This document shows positions 25,058-34,500 of a stretch of 64,000 nt of DNA, piece after piece. Below the pieces are notes generated by a model, which saw only the letters and a program-made list of their open reading frames with translations, was not told the origin of the DNA and did not search any database. How positions within the stretch are numbered: the first letter of the stretch is position 1; every line of letters starts with the position of its first letter. Source of the stretch: an uncultured Prevotellaceae bacterium (GTDB lineage Bacteria; Bacteroidota; Bacteroidia; Bacteroidales; Bacteroidaceae); NCBI GenBank assembly GCA_902769805.1, contig CACXQL010000008.1, positions 1-64,000 of the forward strand. The letters run 5' to 3'. The position numbers and the translations under genes are program-made.

Positions 25058-27364
25058 ATGAAAAAAAAGAGTTTATTACTGGTTCTATGTGCTTTCTATG
25101 CATGTATGAGTTATGCCTATAATTTTGAAGAAGGCGGTATCTACTACAACATCACATCGTCAGCAAACATGACGGTGTCGGTCACCTCTGGTACTGAGAA
25201 ATATAAAGGCATTTGCCATATCCCAGAGTATGTTACTCATGAAGGAGAAACTTATTATGTCACTGCTATTGGCAGTTATGCGTTTTCCGGCTGTACAGAC
25301 CTTAGCTCTGTTTCATTTGACTCTAACAGCTGTGTCACTTCGATAGGCAGTTCTGCATTTGCTGGCTGCAATGGGATGATGTCTATCACTATACCTGCGT
25401 CTGTAACAAGCATTGCTGATAACGCATTCTCCGGTTGTAAGACCTTACGGACTGTCATTATCGAGGACTCTAAAACAACACTTTCATTGGGAGAAGGTTC
25501 CATGAAAGGATCTAGCTACCCCTTATTTGCTGACTGTCCTTTGACAACATTCTACTGGGGCAGACCACTAAGTTACAGCACTTATTACAAATTATCGCCT
25601 ATTTCCAACCAATTATCATTAAATAATCTTACTATTGGACCCAATGTAACCACCATTAGTGCCTATATGTTTTCTGGCAATCCAAAGACTACCATAGAAC
25701 TGCCTGAAACGGTGACGGCACTCGGTGACCATGCCTTTGATGGTTTCACAAATCTGACATCCTTTACTATTCCAAAGAATATCACCTCTATTGGGGAATA
25801 TGCCTTTGCCAATTGTACAGGACTGACATCCCTGACGATTCCTTCTTGGATCTCAACGATCAGCGTAGGTACTTTCCAGAATTGTACGGGACTGAAGTCG
25901 TTCGTCATACCAAACAATGTAACTTCTATCGGCAACTTTGCCTTTAACGGCTGCACGGCAATGACAGGTGTAGTTTTTGAGGAGGGCGATGAAACATTGT
26001 CGTTGGGTTACAATTATTACAATGGCAATGGTGGTAGTGCCTTAGGCAAGGGTATGTTCTATGACTGTCCTCTCCAGTCGGTGTTTGTCGGGAGACCGTT
26101 GACATACCACGCTGACAAAAGCAAAATTTGGTAATCCCCTAAAGGTCATACAATCCTACCTGTTCTATGACTGCAAGTCGCTGAAGACATTAGAATACAA
26201 CCCCAACTGTGTACCTACCAGTGTGGAGAGTTACGCTTTCAGTGGTTGTAAGGCGATGACGGAGACAGACATCGTGCTGCCACAGTCTGTCGTAAACATT
26301 GGCGAAGGGGCTTTCAGCGGCTGCACCTCCTTGGAGGGCTACACTGTCCCCAATCATGTGAAAACGGTAGGAGACTATGCCTTCCAGAACTGTGAGAAGA
26401 TGAAAGCCGTCGTCATTAAGCCGTCCGTCAAGTCCATCGGTAACGGTGCCTTCAACGGCTGCACGTCAATGACAGGCGTTGTCTTTGAGGAGGGCGATGA
26501 GACACTGTCATTAGGTTGCAATTATTACAATGGCAATGGTGGTAGTGCCTTAGGCAAGGGTATGTTCTATGACTGTCCTCTCCAGTCGGTGTTTGTCGGG
26601 AGACCGTTGACATACCACTATTGGTACGGATATTCACCTTTTGCCCGGATTGAGACGCTGACAAAGGGACACTTTGGTAATCCCGTGAAGGCAATACCAG
26701 ATTACCTGTTTTATAGTGTCAAGAATCTTAAAACAATAGTATATAACGAGAACTGCAAACTGGAATCAATAGGTAAATATGCTTTTGGCGACTGCAAGAG
26801 TCTTCCTACGCAGAAACTCCACAACACAATCACTGTCATCGATGAAGGAGCGTTCAGCAACTGTGTTTTGTTTACTGACTTCGACCTGCCAGAGAACCTT
26901 ATGACAATAGGAAGCCATGCCTTCGAGAACTGCACGGGGCTGACTATGCTCAAAATCCCTGCCACCACAAAAAGTATCGGCAACTACGCATATAATGGAT
27001 GTGACGGCATTACATCTGTTACGGTCAAATGGACCAAACCCATCTCTATCTATTCTGAGACATTCTCCAACAGGACAAATGCGGTACTCGAGGTACCTCA
27101 TGGCAGCGTAGCCGCCTACAAAGCCGCCAACTACTGGAAGGAATTCAAGGTGATCATAGAAGCAGGTGAAGACCCGATCTCTGTCCTGAAGGGTGATATG
27201 GACGGTGACGGCGTTCTCGATGTCAATGATGTGCAGATGCTCATCAATGTTATTCTGGGAAGAAAGTAACACCATATTTAGAGACAGCCGCCGACGTAGA
27301 CGGTGATGATACCATTGACGTGAATGACGTACAGACGACTATTAATATCATATTGAAGAAGTAA
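25058..27364 (+). pseudogene. Disrupted BspA-like LRR/dockerin gene (38-bp deletion plus a 3' frameshift)
   Basis: The first reading frame (25058-26134) encodes a signal peptide and LRR_5 repeats, then stops early after RPLTYHADKSKIW. LRR coding resumes in another frame through 27269 (SLKTLEYNPNC … dockerin loop DMDGDGVLDVND). Comparison with the internal repeat copy at 26583-26700 shows that 38 bases are missing between CATACCAC and GCTGACAAA; restoring them puts both parts in one frame. After the stop at 27269, a second dockerin loop (DVDGDDTIDVND … INIILKK) is encoded to 27364 in a shifted frame. One extra base in the GGGAAG run would restore it. The intact form would be a BspA-like dockerin protein like its neighbours. 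Confidence 0.88.
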
Positions 27365-27370
27365 GAGGAT

Positions 27371-27408
27371 GTGAACGAGATAATTCAATCGTTTAATTAA
27401 GTTCCAAC
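27371..27408 (+). repeat. Conserved 3'-flank element, copy 1
   Basis: GTGAACGAGATAATTCAATC and the following GTTTAATTAAGTTCCAACA recur almost exactly at 39287-39323, in both cases between a dockerin gene and a terminator. GAAC and GTTC ends plus TAATT/AATTA give it partial dyad symmetry. Confidence 0.7.
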
Positions 27409-27439
27409 AAGAGGATGTGTCATAATGGCACATCCTCTT
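27409..27439 (+). terminator. Intrinsic terminator after the LRR pseudogene
   Basis: AAGAGGATGTG (27409-27419) pairs perfectly with CACATCCTCTT (27429-27439). The identical stem, with a different loop, ends the block at 41019. Confidence 0.8.
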
Positions 27440-27464
27440 GGGCTATAAAATATCCATCCAATTA

Positions 27465-27496
27465 TTTGGAAGTCACGAAAAAAAAAATTACCTTTG
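27465..27496 (+). promoter_or_regulatory. Promoter of the short LRR/dockerin gene
   Basis: TTTG at 27465-27468 and TACCTTTG at 27489-27496, 24 bases apart. The -33 region reads CAATTATTTG, as it does before the cohesin-like gene (39447-39456). Confidence 0.8.
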
Positions 27497-27531
27497 CCAA
27501 AAGAAACATAAAACTTATAATAACTAAAACG

Positions 27532-29100
27532 ATGAAACAGTTTAAACTTACATTTCTTCTCATCGTGCTGATGAGCATGGTTGGCGTAAGGGCATTAGCG
27601 TATGATGCAGAGATAGACGATATCTACTATGACTTTGATGGAACAGACGCTGTGGTGACGTACAAAACTACAGATTACAATTCCTATTCAGGAGCTGTAG
27701 TGATCCCACCAACTGTTACCTACGGTGAGACTACTTACAACGTGACATATATTGGTTTCAGGGCTTTCTATAATTGTTCAGGCTTGACATCTGTCACTAT
27801 CCCGAATAGTGTGATGTATATTGGGCCAGATGCTTTCACCGGATGTACAGGTCTGACCTCAATCACAATCCCGAATAGTGTGACGAATATTTATAGCACT
27901 GCTTTCGCAGGCTGTTCAGGCTTGACATCTATTACTATCCCGAACAGTGTGAAGGGTATTGGGGACGGTGCTTTCAAGTATTGTAATGCCCTAAAAACCG
28001 TAGTTCTCAACAGTAATCTCGTGGTTTCTGAGCCTCGAACGTCAAAGACTTCATTTAGTACCATTTTTGGAACCCAAGTTACAAGTTACATATTAGGTGA
28101 TGAGGTGACGAGCATTGGAAATAATGCGTTCCATGGTTGCACTAGTCTGACCTCCATCACAATCCCGAATGGTGTGACGAGCATCGGGGACGATGCTTTC
28201 GCTCAATGTACAGGTCTGACCTCCGTCACCATTGGCAACAGTGTGACGAGCATTGGAAATTATGCGTTCGCTAGTTGTCGCGGTCTGACTTCCATCGAGA
28301 TTCCAAATAGCGTGACGAGTATCGGGGGCTATGCTTTCAGTTGGTGTTCTAACTTGACATCTGTCACTATCCCGAATGGTGTGACGAGTATCGGGTCCTA
28401 TGCTTTCAGCAGCTGTTCTAACTTGACATCTGTCACTATCCCAAATAGTGTAATGTCGCTCGGCTGGGGAGCTTTCGAAGGTTGCAGTGGGTTAACCTCT
28501 ATTGAGATCCCCAACAGCGTGACGTGGATTGGAAAGGACGCGTTCAAAGGTACAGCATGGTATGACAATCAGCCCGATGGATTGGTATATGCAGGTAAGG
28601 TGGCATATATATACAAAGGTACAATGCCAGCCAATACAGGTATCATCATCAAGGATGGTACGTTAGTAATTGCAAGTGGGGCATTCTATAAATGTAGCAA
28701 TCTAACCTCCATTGCGATTCCCAATAGCGTGACAAGCATTGGCTATGATGCGTTCGATGGTTGCAGCGGTCTGACATCGGTTGCTGTAGGATTAGAAAAC
28801 CCAATAACTATTAGTTATAGCACTTTCTCTAACAGAACTAACGCTACCCTTTTTGTTCCCTATGGCAGTATAGATGCCTATAAGGCAGCTGATTGCTGGA
28901 AGGACTTCAAGGCTATCATTCAAAAGGGAGATGCCGATGGTGACGGAAGTGTCGACGTGAACGACGTGACATCTACCATTAACCATATCCTAAACAAACC
29001 TGTTGCCAGCTTCTTTGAGGGTGCTGCCGACGTAGACGGTGATGGGGTGATTGATGTCAATGACGTACAAGGCATCATCGACATCGCATTGGGTAAGTAA
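27532..29100 (+). CDS. BspA-like LRR protein with dockerin
   Basis: A 522-residue secreted protein. The start at 27532 (MKQFKLTFLL) is chosen because the in-frame upstream ATG at 27415 lies before the promoter. A signal peptide (…VRALA) is followed by a short beta region, then about 14 regular 23-residue LRR_5 repeats of the form LTSVTIPNSVTSIGxxAFxx with highly similar DNA. One interruption at about 370-410 contains TAWYDNQPDGLVYAGKVAY, a common BspA insert. The end is a two-loop dockerin (DADGDGSVDVND, DVDGDGVIDVND). The uniform DNA repeats make copy-number variation between strains likely. Predicted surface adhesin. Confidence 0.92.
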   Translation: MKQFKLTFLLIVLMSMVGVRALAYDAEIDDIYYDFDGTDAVVTYKTTDYNSYSGAVVIPPTVTYGETTYNVTYIGFRAFYNCSGLTSVTIPNSVMYIGPDAFTGCTGLTSITIPNSVTNIYSTAFAGCSGLTSITIPNSVKGIGDGAFKYCNALKTVVLNSNLVVSEPRTSKTSFSTIFGTQVTSYILGDEVTSIGNNAFHGCTSLTSITIPNGVTSIGDDAFAQCTGLTSVTIGNSVTSIGNYAFASCRGLTSIEIPNSVTSIGGYAFSWCSNLTSVTIPNGVTSIGSYAFSSCSNLTSVTIPNSVMSLGWGAFEGCSGLTSIEIPNSVTWIGKDAFKGTAWYDNQPDGLVYAGKVAYIYKGTMPANTGIIIKDGTLVIASGAFYKCSNLTSIAIPNSVTSIGYDAFDGCSGLTSVAVGLENPITISYSTFSNRTNATLFVPYGSIDAYKAADCWKDFKAIIQKGDADGDGSVDVNDVTSTINHILNKPVASFFEGAADVDGDGVIDVNDVQGIIDIALGK

Positions 29101-29127
29101 TAATACAAGATTATTATCATTGAGTTA

Positions 29128-29211
29128 GGCGGCACCTATCCCCTCGATACCCCCAAGCAAACGGGTCGATAGGTGCCGCCTTTCTTTGCGATAGGTGCTG
29201 CCTTTCTCGAT
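29128..29211 (+). repeat. 22-base-pitch array C, probably acting as a terminator
   Basis: CGATA starts at 29145, 29167 and 29189, exactly 22 bases apart. GGCGGCACCTATC (29128-29140) pairs perfectly with GATAGGTGCCGCC (29168-29180), followed by TTTCTTT, so the first half could terminate the LRR transcript. The unit at 29145 holds ACCCCCAAGCAAACG, matching array A at 2127-2148, and the order of the following units (GGTGCCGCC, GGTGCTGCC) parallels that array. Confidence 0.75.
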
Positions 29212-29313
29212 GAAAAGTGGTGGGTTTCTCGCAAAAAGTGTATTTTTTAGTCCCGTTTTTGCCACTTTTTACTCGTTTATTTGTGTATTTTTGTTATAAA
29301 ATCCACATTTATT

Positions 29314-29386
29314 GTCACTAATATCACACCGTCGTCACGCGTAATTCCCTGATTATCAATGAGTGTGACAATGTGACAACGGTGAC
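29314..29386 (+). repeat. REP-like imperfect inverted repeat, copy 2
   Basis: CACCGTCGTCAC (29327-29338) pairs with GTGACAACGGTG (29373-29384) with one mismatch. TGTCACTAATATCACA and CCCTGATTATC match the copy at 1831-1896. No gene is evident here. Confidence 0.6.
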
Positions 29387-29400
29387 GTTGATTTTAAAAC

Positions 29401-29493
29401 TTCATGTAGAAGAACTGAGGAGAATGAATGATTTGCGTATCAAAGAACTCCCGACGCAGAGCCACCAGCCTGTTTCAATGGCTCATTGTCGGG
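29401..29493 (-). ncRNA. Candidate reverse-strand hairpin RNA or dispersed repeat
   Basis: On the reverse strand a -7-like box (TACCTTTG, 29503 to 29496) is followed directly by a strong hairpin. CCCGAC pairs with GTCGGG (29493-29488 with 29454-29449) and the inner GAGCCA pairs with TGGCTC, leaving a 14-base loop. No protein is convincing on either strand. I see no -33 box, and this could instead be the end of a dispersed repeat. Together with array C, the inverted repeat and the forward promoter at 29570, it fills the 588-base gap between genes. Confidence 0.3.
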
Positions 29494-29569
29494 GGCAAAG
29501 GTACATAGAAGATAACAAAACTTTTGTGGGTTTTTTCGCCTTTTGTTCTTTTTTCTCGTGATTTTGTAC

Positions 29570-29577
29570 TACCTTTG
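29570..29577 (+). promoter_or_regulatory. -7 box TACCTTTG for the Ig-like/LRR gene pair
   Basis: A perfect -7 box followed by CA, with a TTTG at 29542-29545. The implied leader of about 105 nt before the ATG at 29689 is long for this region. Confidence 0.65.
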
Positions 29578-29688
29578 CACACATATTCAATAATTATACT
29601 GCATTGGCAAAGATCATAGTTCAGAATACGGAGATAACGGTCTTGTCTCACAATGACAAGGACTATATATAACTAAATTTTCAAGCAA

Positions 29689-31479
29689 ATGAAAACAAAA
29701 TCATTATTAATCTCTTTGATTTTCCTGCTCACTGCCATGAAGGCGACGGCAGCGATAGGAGACTTCTCCATCACTGAGTTCAAGCTCAACCCGTCGACAG
29801 CGACCATGTCACCTGGACAGACGGTAACGTTAGAGCCCCAGGTTACTGGTGCCGACGACTATACACTGACCTACAAATGGGAAACCTCCAACCAAAGTGT
29901 CGCCACCGTCGGCACTGGCGGTAAGGTGACTGCCGTAAACTACGGCTCGGCTCTTATCACCTGCACCATCAACCAGACGGGTGACAAAGCCACCTGTCGC
30001 GTGACGGTCTTCAAGCCTGGCCTCATCTATGCCGGTAACATATTCTATAAGATGAGTGAAGACAATACCTCCCTTGAGGTCACCAACTGCGCCGGCGGCG
30101 CACCGTCAGACCTCTCAGTCGACTGTTATGACTATGCCGGTACAGTATATGTCCCTGAGTCTGTGACACACGAGGGCACCAAATATGCAGTGACAGCCAT
30201 CAGCCCGTTCGCCTTCTACAACCAGGCAGACCTACAGGTGCTGAATATCCCGACAAGTGTCAAGGTGATAGACGCTTCAGCCTGCGAGGGTGCAAGGAAC
30301 TTAGCGCGTGTCTTCTTCGACAGCAAGGAAGGCGGACTGATTCGTATCAACGACCGTGCGTTCTACGGCTGTAAGAAACTGAACGTGGTAGACCTGCCCA
30401 ACACCACGACGGGCATCTACAAGAGTGCCTTCCAGAATTGCGACGCACTCGCTGACATCACGCTCTCCACGTCGCTGACCTATATCGACGAGCTTGCCTT
30501 TGCCGACTGTAAGGTGCTGAACAACATCGAACTTCCCAACACGAAACTCAACATCAATATTGCCGCCTTCCAGAACAACGTGGCATTAGAGGCTATCACC
30601 CTTCCTGCAAGGCTCCAAGGCCTGGGAGCCTCTGCCTTCGAGGGCTGTACGGCACTAAAGGCGGTGACGTTCCTCACTACTAAGAACCATCGCTTCACAG
30701 TAGGTGCCGATGCCTTTGCCGGTACCGCTGTCGAACGCGTAAATATTGCCAACCTTGACAGCTGGATTCAGATCAATTTCAGCAATCCTGCCTCCAACCC
30801 CGCAAGTATCAGCCACCATATATATAATAAAAACGGTACAGAGATTATCAACGCTGTCGTACCCGAGGGTCCGATAGCCATGAACAATAATGTGTTCTAC
30901 GGTTGCTCGGCACTGAAGAGCATCCAGCTACCCTCTACGCTGAAGACTGTCAACGACAACACCCTCTTCGGCTGTACATCGTTGAAGACAGTCAAGGTAC
31001 GTGCCGCCATCCCACCCTACTTCGCCGGCACTGGCGACCCGACGGAGATGAGCGATGTGTTCTCGAATGCACAGCTTAACGTACCTGACGGCACAGATAC
31101 CAAGTACAAGGCTGACACATGGTGGAAACGCTTCAAGACCATCACCGGCAACGTGACCGATGCCCAGTGCGCCAAGCCTGTAATCTCCTATAGTGGAAAC
31201 ACGCTGACCTTCAGTTGTGCTACAGCAGATGTGGACTTCGTCTATGACATCAAAGTGGCAGATGCCCTGAGCGGCAACGGCAACAATGTCAAAATGTCTA
31301 CCACCTATGCCGTCAGCGTCTATGCCACCAAGGCAGGCATGGCAGACTCTGAGGTTGCTACCCAGAACGTCACCGTCGGCGGAAGCGGCGGCAGCGGTAT
31401 CAAGGGTGACGTGGACGGCGATGGCACCGTTGATGTGAACGATGTACAGACAACTATTAACATCATATTGAAGAAGTAA
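29689..31479 (+). CDS. Secreted Big_2/LRR protein with single dockerin loop
   Basis: A 596-residue secreted protein. The signal peptide (1-22, …KATAA) is followed by a Big_2-type Ig-like domain (about 26-105; LNPSTATMSPGQTVTLEPQV, VATVGTGGKVTAVNYGSALI), LRR_5 repeats (about 160-480), a short beta region (490-570) and a Gly/Ser linker ending in one dockerin loop, DVDGDGTVDVND, with INIILKK at the C-terminus. The single-loop dockerin differs from the double-loop neighbours. Its mature region is a close duplicate of the C-terminal half of the next gene. Probably a surface adhesin or binding protein, co-transcribed with that gene. Confidence 0.88.
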   Translation: MKTKSLLISLIFLLTAMKATAAIGDFSITEFKLNPSTATMSPGQTVTLEPQVTGADDYTLTYKWETSNQSVATVGTGGKVTAVNYGSALITCTINQTGDKATCRVTVFKPGLIYAGNIFYKMSEDNTSLEVTNCAGGAPSDLSVDCYDYAGTVYVPESVTHEGTKYAVTAISPFAFYNQADLQVLNIPTSVKVIDASACEGARNLARVFFDSKEGGLIRINDRAFYGCKKLNVVDLPNTTTGIYKSAFQNCDALADITLSTSLTYIDELAFADCKVLNNIELPNTKLNINIAAFQNNVALEAITLPARLQGLGASAFEGCTALKAVTFLTTKNHRFTVGADAFAGTAVERVNIANLDSWIQINFSNPASNPASISHHIYNKNGTEIINAVVPEGPIAMNNNVFYGCSALKSIQLPSTLKTVNDNTLFGCTSLKTVKVRAAIPPYFAGTGDPTEMSDVFSNAQLNVPDGTDTKYKADTWWKRFKTITGNVTDAQCAKPVISYSGNTLTFSCATADVDFVYDIKVADALSGNGNNVKMSTTYAVSVYATKAGMADSEVATQNVTVGGSGGSGIKGDVDGDGTVDVNDVQTTINIILKK

Positions 31480-31512
31480 AAGAGCGGAATGATAACTAAA
31501 ATAATCAAGCAA

Positions 31513-34500
31513 ATGAAAACGAAATCATTATTGATCATCATAGCCTGCCTGTTCGTGGGAATGAAGACAGCAGCCCAGACGTTTACGATAGACAATATCC
31601 AGTATAAAGTGTCTGAAAATTCCCATGTGGGAGTGACAGCCTACACAGGAACATCAACGTATGTCGACATACCCGACAAGGTGACTTATAACGGCTCGAC
31701 CTATACGGTTACCCAAATTAACGGCAGAGCTTTCCAAAACAAGAATTTGTATTCAGTGACATTGCCTACTACACTGGAAAAGATATACAGTTATGCATTC
31801 CAGGGGAATAAAATGTCGGATATCATCATACCTGCAAAAGTGAATTACGTCGGTGAATATGCCTTTAAAGACTGTTACAACTTGAAGGAACTCTATTGGT
31901 ATCTGGCTGACGGCAATTACCTCAGCAGTGCCAACCAAGACTATTGGTTTGATGGCTGCGATGTTCTGGGTGATGTCTATCTCTACGGAACGCAATGGAA
32001 AGCGACATCTTCCTGGCCGATACCGCCCGCAGCAACAAACGGTAACGTATGGTATTATGTGGCTCCGTCGATAACGAAGCTTAGTAACGCCGTCCCCTCT
32101 TCCTGTTCTTTGTACCATTACGAGGTGAACATTGGTGGCACTTTCTATTCAGGATGTTTTACAGAGTATAAAGTCAGCAGCAAAAGCAACGTCACCTTCT
32201 ATGAGCAGGACGGTCCTTATAATTATTCGAGCGACCACGGCAAGCAGTGTAACATGACGAGTGCAAACACGAATATTATCAATCCCAGTAATACTCAAAG
32301 CACCAAGTATTTCTCTTGCAGAAAAGCTGGTTCAACGACCGTTGACATCCAATACCGAGGAGCAACCCTTCAGACAGATGTTCCTGTCACCGTGAACGCT
32401 ACCCAGTGTACTGGCATCACACTCTCGGAGACCTCGAAGGCCCTCAAGGTCGGCGAGGAGTTCACGCTGACACCCACGGTAACTGCAGAGCGCAGCATCA
32501 ATTTTAATGGTGGTCAATGGACATCAAGCAACACCGCTGTGGTTTGGAATAACTATAGTAATACTTTCCGGGCGACTGGTGCCGGAACGGCAACCATCAC
32601 TTATACCGCTACCTACCTGACAGGAACGAACACCGCCACCTGTACGGTGACGGTGACGGAAAACGACATCGCGAATTTGAAGCTCAACGGCGGAGAGACG
32701 ACGGTGAGAGCCAACTTAGACAAGATGTCGTCGATAAAGCTGAAGCCGACATTCGACTTCGACGGCAACAAGAGCGTAATAGGACTGGACTGGACATCGG
32801 ACAATACGGAGGTGGCATCCTATGACACATACACTCCTAATTCTGCCTATAGTATGGGCGAGATTCAAATGACGGTAAAACTCAACCAGGCAGGTACAGC
32901 GAACATCCTGTGCAGCCATACGAACAGCAACGGTGCGGAAGTGAAAGCTACCATAAAGGTAACCGCCTACCGTCCCACCATCAGCAATTTCGCCTTCGGT
33001 GAGAGCACCTATAAGGTGGTCAAGGGCGGCACGGAGAACACCTCGGTATCGTTCACCTCTAAGGAAGCTCCCGAGGATGTGAAAGTGACCTATACCGTCG
33101 ATGACGAGAATATCGCCACCTTTGCCAATGGCGTACTGACGGGCAAGAAGAACGGTACCACTACCATCACTGCCTCGCACGTCCAGAACGACGGTACGAC
33201 AGTGACGACAACGGCAACGGTGATTGTCGCCGACTTCTTCATCAGCGATTTCAAACTAAACCCCTCATCCACGCTATTGACTCCCGGACAGACGGTGACA
33301 CTGACACCCATTGCCGTGGGTGGCGGCGACCATACGCTGACCTACAAGTGGAATACCTCTAACGATAAGATTGCAACCGTCGGCACCAACGGTAAGGTGA
33401 CTGCCGTGGCTTACGGCTCGGCACTCATCACCTGCACCATCAACCAGACAGGTGACAAAGCCACCTGCCGCGTGACGGTACAGAATCCCGAAGTCATCTA
33501 TGTGGGTAATGTCTACTATAAGAAGACGGACGAGGGCGACGGTGCTTCCCTCGAAGTGACCAACTGCGCCGGCGGTGCACCGATGGACATGACTGCCGAC
33601 TGCTATGACTATGCCGGCTCGGTATTCATCCCTGCCACGGTGACCCACGAAGGTAAGACCTACGACGTGACCGCTATCAGTCCCTACGCTTTCTACAACC
33701 AGGTAGACCTGCAGTCACTGGTCATCCCCGCCAGTGTCACGGTGATTGACCAGAGTGCCTGCGAGGGTGCAAGGAACTTAGCACGTGTCTTCTTCGACAG
33801 CAAGGAGGATGGACTGACACGTATCAACAGCCGCGCCTTCTACGGCTGTAAGAAACTGAACATGGTTGACCTGCCCAATACGACAATGGGTATCTACAAG
33901 AGTGCCTTCCAGAATTGCGATGCCCTGTCGGACATCACGCTCTCCACGTCGCTGACTTATATCGACGAGCTTGCCTTTGCCGACTGTAAGGTGCTGAACA
34001 ACATCACACTGCCTGATACGGAACTGAACATCAATATCGGAGCCTTCCAAAACGACGTGGCACTGACAGCCATTACACTGCCCACCAGCTTGCAGGGCTT
34101 GGGAGTCTCTGCCTTCCAGGGCTGTACCGCCCTGAAAGAGGTAACGTTCCTCACGACCAAAAAAGGCTTAACGGTGGGTGCCGATGCCTTTGCCGGCACT
34201 ACCGTCGAGCGCGTGAACATTGCACACCTCGACAAATGGATTGAGATGAACTTCAGTAACCCGGCAGCCAACCCCGCCAGCATCAGCCATCACATCTATA
34301 ATAAGGACGGTGTAGAGATCATCAACGCCTTCGTACCAGAGGGTCCCATTGCCATGAACAACTATGTGTTCTATAACTGCTCAGCACTGAAGAGCCTCCA
34401 GCTGCCTGCTTCTCTGAGGACCGTCAATGACAACACTCTCTACGGCTGTACGGCACTGGAGCACGTCTATGTGCTTGCCACCAATCCGCCATACTTCACC

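Noticed and set aside
27532..29100. The 69-bp periodicity as a DNA satellite
   Set aside because: It is explained by 23-residue leucine-rich repeats in the encoded protein.
29373..29561. A 62-residue forward frame in the gap before the Ig-like gene
   Set aside because: It crosses an inverted repeat and the candidate reverse hairpin RNA and lacks any protein signature.
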